7,146 nt of DNA from Comamonadaceae bacterium (GCA_947484245.1 CANKOT010000116.1:1-7146); one strand, 5' to 3'. Shown: positions 1 to 5,891, counted from the stretch's first letter. The notes: a model not told the origin generated them from the sequence alone. A program made the numbers and translations.

Positions 1-270
1 AGAAGCGATGTCATAGAGGTGACGGCTGTAAGCAGCTGTTTTCTCAGCCAAAGGCTGGAACAGGTTGGCTTGCAAAGCCATCAATTCTTGGGCGTCTTTC
101 ACGCTCAATGCAGCTTTGGTGCTGTGAGCAGACTCGCTCAAAGCAGCTTTGGTGGCTGTCAAGTTCAACTCGACCAATTTTTCCATGCCTTCGAAGGCTT
201 TGGAAGTCAAACCGAAGAGGGTTTCGACATTGGCTTTGTGGGATGCAACGATTTGTTCTGTGGTCATCAT
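1..270 (-). CDS. phaP: Phasin family protein, N-terminal 90 residues (partial)
   Basis: Phasins coat polyhydroxyalkanoate granules in the cytoplasm and control granule size and number. The reading frame is open from the start at 270 to the window edge and begins [20 protein letters not shown]. It continues with amphipathic, Ala/Leu/Lys/Glu-rich helical sequence ([20 protein letters not shown], then [20 protein letters not shown]), as expected for the helical phasin_2 family of Burkholderiales. Those proteins are usually about 180-190 residues, so roughly half is missing to the left. Two ATGs in tandem (270 and 267) are possible starts. A CGGAG ribosome binding site at 276-280 lies 5 nt from the first and 8 nt from the second, so 267 may be the one used. 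A promoter and two PhaR-like palindromes lie upstream. The family assignment is firm; the symbol phaP is by similarity, and such genomes often carry several phasin paralogues. Confidence 0.88.
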   Translation of the reverse strand, partial: MMTTEQIVASHKANVETLFGLTSKAFEGMEKLVELNLTATKAALSESAHSTKAALSVKDAQELMALQANLFQPLAEKTAAYSRHLYDIAS

Positions 271-359
271 GATTTCTCCGTTAATTAAAAAAAGTTAAAG
301 CTCTAAAACTCAATGTGACTGCTCCGAACCGGCTTTGCTAATCGCTTGGCCTAACATCT

Positions 360-374
360 TGTTGCAGTGCAGCA
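360..374. promoter_or_regulatory. Candidate PhaR operator O1 (TGC-rich imperfect palindrome)
   Basis: The 15-mer TGTTGCAGTGCAGCA has 7-bp arms around a central G, with one mismatch between the arms. It differs at only two positions from the palindrome at 419-433. PhaR, the PHA-sensing repressor of phasin and PHA genes, is known to bind TGC-rich dyads of the CTGC-N3-GCAG kind. The site lies about 8 bp past the predicted -10 box, so it would cover the phasin transcription start, a position that blocks RNA polymerase. The match of sequence and position is seen; binding by PhaR is inferred. Confidence 0.55.
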
Positions 375-382
375 TGGTTTGG

Positions 383-410
383 ATTTTAGGGGCTCTGAAA
401 CCAATTACAA
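383..410 (-). promoter_or_regulatory. Candidate sigma-70 type promoter for the phasin gene
   Basis: Read on the minus strand, a -35-like TTGTAA (positions 410-405, 4 of 6 consensus bases) is followed after 16 bp by a -10-like TAAAAT (388-383, 5 of 6). The predicted start would be near 376, inside or next to the left palindrome, giving a leader of about 105 nt. The placement exactly between two palindromes supports the call more than the box scores do. Other weak box pairs exist closer to the gene, so this remains a prediction. Confidence 0.5.
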
Positions 411-418
411 GGGTTTAT

Positions 419-433
419 TGTTGCAATGCAACA
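419..433. promoter_or_regulatory. Candidate PhaR operator O2 (perfect TGC-rich palindrome)
   Basis: TGTTGCAATGCAACA is a perfect dyad with 7-bp arms around one central A. It lies about 8 bp upstream of the predicted phasin -35 box and 59 bp (start to start) from the sister site at 360-374. Two sites flanking one promoter suggest cooperative repression of the phasin gene. The site is also within 60 bp of the first deacetylase start codon on the other strand, so it could influence both directions. PhaR as the binder is inferred from site type and the neighbouring phasin gene. Confidence 0.6.
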
Positions 434-488
434 TTTTAGAGGCGGCGTTCTAGAAATGGAAAAGTGCCCGAAGCGTCACAATTCGGTG

Positions 489-1418
489 ATGAAAGCCTTC
501 TACTCAGATCACTTTGTTTTGCCATTGCCAGAGGGCCACCGCTTCCCCATGGCCAAGTACAGCATGCTCCGGGAGAGGGTTGCGACAGAGCTTTTTGGGG
601 TTCACATGCTGGAGGCGCCCGCTGCCACCGTTGGCGAGCTCGCCCTGGCCCACGACCCTGACTATGTCAAATCTGTTCAATCGGGCACCCTGAGCCCCGA
701 AGCTTTGCGCGAAATAGGTTTTCCATGGTCAGCGGCCATGGCAGAGCGATCTTTGCGGTCTGCTGGCGCCTCTATAGCGGCAGCCCGAGTAGCCGCTATA
801 GAGGGAATTGCCGGAAATTTGGCAGGAGGAACACACCATGCGAGTGCTAGCCAAGGCGGCGGCTTCTGTGTTTTCAACGATATTGCTGTGGCGGCGCGAG
901 TGCGTCAAATGGAGCATTTCAGAGTTACAAAAAGAACGCTTCAGGTACTGGTAGTCGATTTGGATGTGCACCAAGGCAACGGAACGGCCAGTATTTTTGC
1001 CAACGACCCCAGCGTATGGACACTGTCAATTCATGGGGAAAAGAACTTTCCTTTCAGAAAGGTCAAAAGTGATTTGGATGTGGGATTGCCAGACGGGTGC
1101 ACCGACGAGCCCTATTTGGAAGCTTTGGATGGGGCACTTGAAGCCATTTTAAGACACATAAAGCCTGAGTTTTTGATTTATTTGGCGGGTGCTGATGCGC
1201 ATGAGGCTGATCGGCTTGGTCGTCTCAAACTCACGGAAGAGGGCATGCAAGCCAGAGATCAAAAAGTATTTGATTGGGCCATGGCGCATCGTCTGCCCAT
1301 GATCATTTGCATGGGCGGTGGTTATGGCCAAGATTTAAAAACGACCGTATCCGTACAAATGAATACTTGGCGATTGGCACATACACACTGGCTTCACTGG
1401 CAAAATCGAGGCTTATGA
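489..1418 (+). CDS. Histone deacetylase superfamily zinc amidohydrolase
   Basis: This is a cytoplasmic zinc-dependent deacetylase/deacylase of the arginase-deacetylase fold, 309 residues from the chosen start. The active site looks intact: the His pair in GGTHHA (H116, H117), the GGGFCVFND segment (123-131), zinc ligands D159 and H161 in DLDVHQGNG and D236 in AGADAHEADRLG, and the transition-state Tyr in GGGYG (Y279). The DLDVHQGNG and EADRLGRLKLTEEGM segments recall HDAC11-like (class IV) proteins more than AcuC or acetylpolyamine amidohydrolases, from memory of those sequences. Bacterial members act on acetylated polyamines, amides or lysines; the substrate here is unknown. The start at 489 (MKAFYSDHF) fits where such proteins usually begin, but its ribosome binding site is weak. 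In-frame ATGs at 456 (GAGG at 439-442, 13 nt away) and 426 remain possible. It is the first gene of the operon and overlaps the thioesterase by ATGA. Confidence 0.87.
   Translation: MKAFYSDHFVLPLPEGHRFPMAKYSMLRERVATELFGVHMLEAPAATVGELALAHDPDYVKSVQSGTLSPEALREIGFPWSAAMAERSLRSAGASIAAARVAAIEGIAGNLAGGTHHASASQGGGFCVFNDIAVAARVRQMEHFRVTKRTLQVLVVDLDVHQGNGTASIFANDPSVWTLSIHGEKNFPFRKVKSDLDVGLPDGCTDEPYLEALDGALEAILRHIKPEFLIYLAGADAHEADRLGRLKLTEEGMQARDQKVFDWAMAHRLPMIICMGGGYGQDLKTTVSVQMNTWRLAHTHWLHWQNRGL
769..804. repeat. Perfect 13-bp inverted repeat with 10-nt loop inside the deacetylase gene
   Basis: The left arm CCTCTATAGCGGC (769-781) is exactly complementary to the right arm GCCGCTATAGAGG (792-804), with the loop AGCCCGAGTA between them. 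The RNA could form a stable 13-bp stem. The stretch is in frame and encodes ASIAAARVAAIEG, a helix just before the GGTHHA active-site segment, so it does not disrupt the protein. No T-run follows, so it is not a standard terminator. By a simple estimate (about 7,000 positions, some 20 loop sizes, 4 to the power 13) such a perfect repeat is unlikely by chance in a window this size. Its function is unknown. Confidence 0.9.
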
Positions 1419-1879
1419 CCAACGCAGATTTTCAGCCCCAACCCGTCGCTGCAAAGCCAGAAGCTTTTCCGCGCAGTGCCTACCGTGCCTTTCGCCCCAT
1501 CACCACCCGTTGGATGGACAACGATGTGTATGGCCACGTCAATAACGTCGTTTACTACAGTTGGTTTGACACGGCGGTCAATGCGCATCTGATTGAGCAA
1601 GGTGTGCTGGACATTCACAACGGCGACACCATTGGACTGGTGGTGGAAACGCAGTGCAATTACTTTGCACCTTTGGCTTTCCCGCAAACCATTGAAGCGG
1701 GCATCAGGGTGGCGCATCGCGGCAGTTCAAGTGTTCGTTATGAGGTGGGTTTGTTTGCACAAGGCGAACCACTCACCGCCGCGCGTGGCCACTTTGTGCA
1801 TGTTTACGTGAACAAGGAAACGCGACGCCCTCAGCCCTTGCAAAGCAAATTTATTCAAGTCTTGGAGACCCTCATATGA
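1415..1879 (+). CDS. Acyl-CoA thioesterase, hotdog fold (4HBT/YbgC-like)
   Basis: A 154-residue single-domain hotdog protein that probably hydrolyses an acyl-CoA to the free acid and CoA in the cytoplasm. The diagnostic segment is TRWMDNDVYGHVNNVVYYSW (31-50). D37 aligns with the catalytic Asp of YbgC and the 4-hydroxybenzoyl-CoA thioesterase family, followed by the GHVNN turn and the long central helix. The later strands (TQCNYFAPLAFPQTIEAGIR and SSSVRYEVGLFAQGEPLTAA) and a closing GHFVHVYV strand complete the fold, and the length is normal for the family. The start at 1415 is chosen because it makes the ATGA overlap with the deacetylase and leaves a short N-terminal tail before the core. 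The GAGG at 1408-1411 is close for a ribosome binding site, consistent with coupled re-initiation. The acyl substrate cannot be told from sequence. Confidence 0.88.
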   Translation: MTNADFQPQPVAAKPEAFPRSAYRAFRPITTRWMDNDVYGHVNNVVYYSWFDTAVNAHLIEQGVLDIHNGDTIGLVVETQCNYFAPLAFPQTIEAGIRVAHRGSSSVRYEVGLFAQGEPLTAARGHFVHVYVNKETRRPQPLQSKFIQVLETLI

Positions 1880-2610
1880 AAGAACTCAGTACATCCCAAG
1901 TTAGCACCCAGGTGGCCGACGGCAACAGTGTCGATGCCGCTATCTTGAGCCGATTTTCAGCGCGCGCATTTTTGGACAAGCCTGTCGAAAAATCAGTGCT
2001 CGAAGATTTGATCCAAGTGGCCGCTCGCGCACCCAGTGGCACCAACACCCAACCCTGGAAGGTGTATGTGCTGCAAGGTGCCGCCAAGGACAGGTTGGTG
2101 AATGAAGTCTGCGACGCTCACAATGCCATGGCGGCCAACCCTGCCTTGGCAGCCGACCATGCCGAAGAATACGACTACTACCCCAGCAAATGGGTCAGCC
2201 CGTACATTGACCGTCGGCGGGAGTGCGGATTTGGCTTGTATGGCGTGCTAGGAATTGCCAAGGGCGAAAAAGAAAAAATGCATTTGCAGCAGCAGCAAAA
2301 TTTCCGTTTCTTCGGTGCGCCAGTCGGTCTGATTTTTACCATCGACAAGGTCATGGGCCGCGGCAGTTTGCTTGACTACGGCATGTTCTTGCAAAGTGTG
2401 ATGGTGGCCGCTAGGGCGCGCGGCTTGCACACATGCCCACAAGCCGCTTGGAACAATTTCGCAAAAATTATTTACAAACATGTCGGTGCAGGTGACAGCG
2501 AAATGATGGTTTGCGGCATGTCATTGGGTTATGCCGATGAGGCAGCCCTGGTCAACACCTTCAAAACCACGCGCATTGACACAAGCACCTTCACGCATTG
2601 GATTGAATGA
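1876..2610 (+). CDS. FMN-dependent nitroreductase family protein
   Basis: A 244-residue flavoprotein of the oxygen-insensitive nitroreductase superfamily. Members use NAD(P)H to reduce nitro groups, quinones or related electron acceptors, normally as cytoplasmic homodimers. The FMN-binding segments are visible: SRFSARAF (25-32), APSGTNTQPW (52-61), the dimer-helix region GSLLDYGMFLQSVMVAARAR (163-182) with GLHTCPQ after it, and the C-terminal CGMSLGYADE (213-222). Length and motif spacing are regular, close to nitrobenzoate reductase (PnbA-like) members, so the gene looks intact. The start at 1876 has a GGAGA sequence at 1864-1868 about 8 nt upstream and overlaps the thioesterase stop by ATGA. 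Its place between a thioesterase and an ABC importer suggests a role in handling the imported compound, but the physiological substrate is not shown; nitro reduction is only one of the activities in this family. Confidence 0.9.
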   Translation: MKELSTSQVSTQVADGNSVDAAILSRFSARAFLDKPVEKSVLEDLIQVAARAPSGTNTQPWKVYVLQGAAKDRLVNEVCDAHNAMAANPALAADHAEEYDYYPSKWVSPYIDRRRECGFGLYGVLGIAKGEKEKMHLQQQQNFRFFGAPVGLIFTIDKVMGRGSLLDYGMFLQSVMVAARARGLHTCPQAAWNNFAKIIYKHVGAGDSEMMVCGMSLGYADEAALVNTFKTTRIDTSTFTHWIE

Positions 2611-4460
2611 GTTTTTGGCTGATTCAGTGCTTGAATGGTCTGAGCCACGCAAGCACACTGTTCATCATGGCTGCGGGCTTGACGCTGGTGTTTGGCGTGA
2701 CCCGCATTGTCAATTTTGCGCATGGCAGTTTTTACATGTTGGGCGCATTGTTGGCTGGCACGCTGGTCACTCAATGGCAGCCAGGCTGGTCAGAGCATGC
2801 AGCTTTGTACTTTTTGGCCATGATCATTGGCGCGGTTGCTGCGGCATTGTTGGGTGCTTTGACTGAAATTTTGCTCTTTAGACCTTTGCGCCATTCGCCC
2901 CCTCTCTACCCTCTGGTTGCCACTTTTGGTTTGAGTTTGTTCATTCACGATGTCTTACTTTGGATGCTGGGGCCTGGCGAGGTGTTTGCCCCGCGCTTTC
3001 CAGGTTTGAAGGGTGCCGTTCAAATCGGTGAAGACTTTTTTCCACAATGGCAAATTTTGACCCTTTGTTTGGGGCCTGTTGTTTGGGGCTTGCTTCATGT
3101 GTTGCTTACTCGAACCACCTGGGGTCAACAAGTTCGAGCGGCCACTCAAGATCGCGATATGTTGGATGCCTTGGGTGTCAACCCTGCGCCGCTGATGTTA
3201 AGCGTGGTGGTCTTGGGGTGTGGTTTGGCAGGCTTGGCGGGCGCTTTGCAATTGCCCCGAGAGCCAGCCCATTTGCAAATGGATTTGCAAATGGTGGTGG
3301 AGACCTTTGTGGTGGTGGTAATGGGCGGGCTTGGCAGCATTGCTGGGGCTTTTTTTGCCGCCATCTTGATTGGCTGCGTGCATGCCTTTGGCATTCATTT
3401 TTTTCCGCAAGCGACGTTGGTCTTGGTTTTTTTAACCATGGCTTTGGTACTGGCCGTGCGACCACAAGGCTTGATGGGTGAGTTGCCAGGTGCGGCACCT
3501 CGTGAAAAGGTCATGCCCTTTCATTTAGGAAGCGCCCATCGAATCTTTCAATGGCTGGGCTGGTTGGTTTTGTCTGGCTGTGCCATCAGTTTGCTGGTGG
3601 TCAATGAATATACACAGCGCGTTTTGGAAGACATCCTCATCATGATGCTGTTTGGCTTGAGTTTGCAGTACATGATGGCTTTGTCCGGTTGGGTGAGTTT
3701 TGGTCACGCGGCTTACTTTGGCCTTGGCGCTTACGCCGCAGCGCTGAGTTTTTTGCATTGGCAGTTCAATGCCTTTGCAGCCGCCTTCACGGGTTCGGTG
3801 GTGGCCACTGTGGCTGCACTTTGCATGGGCCAATTGTTGCAGCGAAGTGCGGGTGTTTACTTGGCCATGTTGTCACTGGCGTTTGCACAAATGGTTTGGG
3901 CCAGTGCCAGCCAATGGGTGTCATTCACCGGTGGCGATAACGGCTTGATTGGTTTGCAATTCTTCAGTGCCATGCCGCGTTGGGTGTTTCAAGTTGCCCT
4001 GATTTTGTTGTGCTTTGTGTCACTGTTTGGATTTTCTCGTTTGGTTCGTTCTAGTTTTGGCGCAGCCTTGCAGGCTGGACGGGATGCACCTCAACGTGCA
4101 CAGGCCAGCGCACTGAATGTTGCCCACTTGAATCAGCGCGTATTCCTCATGAGCGCTGCTTTGGCGGGTTTGTCAGGCAGTTTATGGGCCATCAGCAAAG
4201 GCGCGGTGTTTCCGTCTGTGGCGTCTATTTCCAATTCGGTCGATGCCTTGATGGTGGTTTTGTTGGGCGGCGTGCATCACCTCTGGGGAGCGCTGGCTGG
4301 CAGTGTCTTTTTGGTGGGCGGGGGCTCTGAAATAGGGCGTCACTTTGAATACTGGCGCGGTAGTTTGGGCTTCCTTATCATGCTACTCATGGTCTTTGCA
4401 CCTGAGGGAATTTTGGGGCTTAAAAGACGCAAAACAATGACGGGTGCTCGAGCGCTATGA
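2607..4460 (+). CDS. Fused LivH-LivM type ABC importer permease
   Basis: A 617-residue inner-membrane protein that joins both permease subunits of a branched-chain amino acid/amide (HAAT) ABC importer. The N-terminal half (about 1-290) is LivH-like, with AGLTLVFGVTRIVNFAHGSF (23-42), a cytoplasmic coupling-loop segment at 177-195 (RAATQDRDMLDALG) and FVVVVMGGLGSIAGAFF (234-250). A linker of about 25 mostly polar residues (291-315, PGAAPREK...) leads to the LivM-like half. That half has ALSGWVSFGHAAYFGLGAYA (358-377), GVYLAMLSLAFAQ (416-428), TGGDNGL (441-447), a coupling loop near 485-505, and GGVHHLWGALAG (554-565) to FAPEGILGL (597-605). Around 16-17 hydrophobic segments are visible. LivH and LivM are usually separate genes of about 290-310 and 320-420 residues; here one frame runs through both without interruption. 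The start overlaps the nitroreductase stop (ATGA), with only a weak ribosome binding site. The transported substrate is unknown. Confidence 0.93.
   Translation: MSFWLIQCLNGLSHASTLFIMAAGLTLVFGVTRIVNFAHGSFYMLGALLAGTLVTQWQPGWSEHAALYFLAMIIGAVAAALLGALTEILLFRPLRHSPPLYPLVATFGLSLFIHDVLLWMLGPGEVFAPRFPGLKGAVQIGEDFFPQWQILTLCLGPVVWGLLHVLLTRTTWGQQVRAATQDRDMLDALGVNPAPLMLSVVVLGCGLAGLAGALQLPREPAHLQMDLQMVVETFVVVVMGGLGSIAGAFFAAILIGCVHAFGIHFFPQATLVLVFLTMALVLAVRPQGLMGELPGAAPREKVMPFHLGSAHRIFQWLGWLVLSGCAISLLVVNEYTQRVLEDILIMMLFGLSLQYMMALSGWVSFGHAAYFGLGAYAAALSFLHWQFNAFAAAFTGSVVATVAALCMGQLLQRSAGVYLAMLSLAFAQMVWASASQWVSFTGGDNGLIGLQFFSAMPRWVFQVALILLCFVSLFGFSRLVRSSFGAALQAGRDAPQRAQASALNVAHLNQRVFLMSAALAGLSGSLWAISKGAVFPSVASISNSVDALMVVLLGGVHHLWGALAGSVFLVGGGSEIGRHFEYWRGSLGFLIMLLMVFAPEGILGLKRRKTMTGARAL
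3271..3294. repeat. 12-bp perfect tandem repeat in the LivH-like half
   Basis: ATTTGCAAATGG occurs twice back to back (3271-3282 and 3283-3294). Each copy contains the 10-bp palindrome ATTTGCAAAT. It encodes the repeated LQM in HLQMDLQMV (222-230), just before the conserved FVVVVMGGLG. The spacing of the conserved motifs around it is normal for LivH proteins as I remember them, so it does not look like a net insertion. It is probably incidental. Confidence 0.85.
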
Positions 4461-5245
4461 AGACTGTACTGAGCGTTCACAACTTGCGACAAAACTATGG
4501 GGGTGTTCAAGCCCTCAGAGGCATTGATTTTGAATTGAATGCCGGTGAGTGTGTGGCACTCATTGGGCCCAATGGCGCAGGTAAATCGACATGTTTTGCT
4601 TGTTTGGCGGGGCAGCAACAAGCAGCTGCAGGTCGCGTGGTTTGGCGGGGCCATGATTTACAACAGGTGTCAGTCGATCAGCGAAGCAGCTTGGGAGTGG
4701 CTCGAACATTTCAAGTGGCGCAAGTGTTTGAAGCGCTCACTGTCTTGCAAAATTTGCAATTGGTTTTAAAGGCTTCGCGCGGGGTTTCAATGCGCGATTT
4801 ACTGGACGACTTTCTGTTTGAAGATGCAATGCATTGGATTGAGCAAGCTGGGCTCAATGATTTGGGTGAGGAGATGCTTCGATCGCCAGCTGCAAGCCTT
4901 TCTTATGGTGGAAAAAAACGTTTGGAGTTGGCCATGGCCATGGCCGGCTTGCCTAAGCCAAGTCAGGGCCTGATGTTGCTGGATGAACCCGCTGCGGGAC
5001 TCTCGCCAGAGGAAAGGTCTGACATGATGGCGCGTGTCAAGCGGATGAGCGACCTTGGCACCACCGTTTTGTACACCGAGCACAACATGGATGCTGTGTT
5101 TGGGGTGGCCGATCGAGTCTTGGTTTTGATTGATGGTCAATTGGTGGCTCAGGGAACAGCTCAAGAGGTTGCTGCCAATGAAGTTGTACGGCAGCGGTAT
5201 TTGGGGCAAGCCTTTTCCTTCAAGGGGGGTTCTGGTCATGCTTGA
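4457..5245 (+). CDS. LivG-type ABC importer ATP-binding protein
   Basis: A 262-residue cytoplasmic ATPase that powers the fused permease encoded just upstream. The nucleotide-binding motifs in order are Walker A GPNGAGKST (37-45), the Q-loop at ARTFQ (Q86), the signature LSYGGKKRLELA (148-159), Walker B LMLLDEP (172-178, catalytic E177), the D-loop in AAGLSPEE, and the switch His in TEHNMD (H209). The C-terminal tail GTAQEVAANEVVRQRYLG (233-250) is typical of LivG/UrtD-like subunits. The signature has Lys where many LivG proteins have Gln after LSYGx, but this position varies in the family. The start at 4457 overlaps the permease stop by ATGA and has no strong ribosome binding site, which points to coupling. 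The gene ends with an 8-base overlap into the partner ATPase gene. Assignment to the HAAT class is firm; substrate is not. Confidence 0.93.
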   Translation: MKTVLSVHNLRQNYGGVQALRGIDFELNAGECVALIGPNGAGKSTCFACLAGQQQAAAGRVVWRGHDLQQVSVDQRSSLGVARTFQVAQVFEALTVLQNLQLVLKASRGVSMRDLLDDFLFEDAMHWIEQAGLNDLGEEMLRSPAASLSYGGKKRLELAMAMAGLPKPSQGLMLLDEPAAGLSPEERSDMMARVKRMSDLGTTVLYTEHNMDAVFGVADRVLVLIDGQLVAQGTAQEVAANEVVRQRYLGQAFSFKGGSGHA

Positions 5246-5891
5246 ATTGCAAAATGTCAATGCCAGCTATGGACAGGCACAAGTTTTGTTCAATGTCAGC
5301 TTGTCTGTGCAGAGTGGACACCTCATGTTGATTCGAGGCTTGAATGGCGCTGGCAAGTCAAGTTTGCTCAAAACCATCATGGGCTTGATGCCGCAATCCA
5401 ATGGCCACATCTTTTGGCTGGGCGAGGCCATTCAGGGTTTGGCGCCCTATGAGCGATCACAAAAAGGCTTGGGCTACGTGCCTGAAGATCGCCGACTGTT
5501 CACTGCGTTAACAGTCAAGCAAAACTTGGAAATTGCCATACCTCGTGTGCAGCGCGCGCTGCCCAACGGTCAAGCAGGTTTGCAGTTGGCTGATGTCTTG
5601 GACCTTTTTCCAGCCCTGGTGGGAATGCTGCATCGACCTGCGTCCCAAATGAGCGGTGGCGAGCAACAAATGTTGGCCTTGGGCCGAACCTTGATGACGC
5701 AGGCCAATTTGTTGATTTTGGACGAACCCTGTGAGGGCATTGCGCCAGTTTTGGTTCAAGCCATGGCACGGGCGCTAGAGCGACTCAAGCAACAGGGTTT
5801 GACGCTTTTGGTGGCAGAACAAAATCAGACGCTGGCCGCCATGGCGGACCAAGTGCTGACACTGGCTGGTGGCAGCCTTCAGGATGGATGA
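5238..5891 (+). CDS. LivF-type ABC importer ATP-binding protein (short)
   Basis: A 217-residue cytoplasmic ATPase expected to pair with the LivG-type subunit. The motifs are Walker A GLNGAGKSS (34-42), the signature MSGGEQQMLALGR (138-150), Walker B LLILDEP (158-164, E163) and CEGIAP (165-170), where LivF proteins usually have S/LGLAP. The switch position is Gln (VAEQNQ, Q195) rather than His, which is usual for LivF. The region YERSQKGLGYVPEDRRLFTALTV is the typical LivF Q-loop sector (71-93), with E83 rather than Gln. The protein ends at about 210-217 (AGGSLQDG), so the tail that in most LivF proteins (about 230-240 residues) continues to a YLG motif is missing. No other frame after the stop restores it. 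The start at 5238 is set by homology and by a GGGGGG run at 5224-5229, 8 nt away; upstream in-frame ATGs lie inside the preceding gene. Confidence 0.92.
   Translation: MLELQNVNASYGQAQVLFNVSLSVQSGHLMLIRGLNGAGKSSLLKTIMGLMPQSNGHIFWLGEAIQGLAPYERSQKGLGYVPEDRRLFTALTVKQNLEIAIPRVQRALPNGQAGLQLADVLDLFPALVGMLHRPASQMSGGEQQMLALGRTLMTQANLLILDEPCEGIAPVLVQAMARALERLKQQGLTLLVAEQNQTLAAMADQVLTLAGGSLQDG

Larger units (their letters stand above)
271..488. other. Divergent intergenic region between phasin and the deacetylase operon
   Basis: This stretch separates two divergently transcribed units and holds no convincing gene. From the phasin side it contains an AT-rich leader (281-297, mostly A/T) just before the phasin ribosome binding site. 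It then contains a palindrome at 360-374, a candidate minus-strand promoter at 383-410 and a second palindrome at 419-433. If the promoter call is right, the phasin leader RNA is about 105 nt. I found no convincing plus-strand promoter for the deacetylase operon. The frame of the deacetylase is open back to 426, so the last 60 bases could in part be coding. Confidence 0.75.
489..5891 (+). other. Six-gene overlapping operon: deacetylase, thioesterase, nitroreductase, Liv-type ABC importer
   Basis: Six plus-strand genes run without any intergenic base. The stop and start codons overlap as ATGA at 1415-1418, 1876-1879, 2607-2610 and 4457-4460, and as an 8-base overlap ATGCTTGA at 5238-5245. Such overlaps normally mean one mRNA and translational coupling, which also tends to fix product ratios. 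The unit is bounded by a divergent phasin gene on the left and a 137-bp gap before pncB on the right. I see no clear rho-independent terminator after 5891, so read-through into pncB is possible. Co-transcription is inferred from layout. Confidence 0.85.

Noticed and set aside
19..288. Plus-strand open frame of 89 codons at the left edge
   Set aside because: It is antisense to the phasin gene, whose protein, ribosome binding site and start are clear. The plus-strand protein has no recognisable motif.
1394..1717. Minus-strand open frame of 107 codons
   Set aside because: It lies opposite the thioesterase gene, which has clear family motifs; it has no ribosome binding site or recognisable domain.
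3047..3481. Plus-strand open frame of 144 codons within the permease gene
   Set aside because: It is an out-of-frame reading of the LivH-like half; the Gly/Cys/Trp-rich product is typical of a shadow frame.
4930..4956. GGCCAT repeats with palindromic GGCCATGGCC in the LivG-type gene
   Set aside because: This is explained by the coding of Met-Ala repeats (AMAMAG) in a helix common to the family; no sign of separate function.
4799..5260. Minus-strand open frame of 153 codons
   Set aside because: It lies opposite the LivG-type gene and its product is low in credible domain features; the sense-strand ATPase motifs are decisive.
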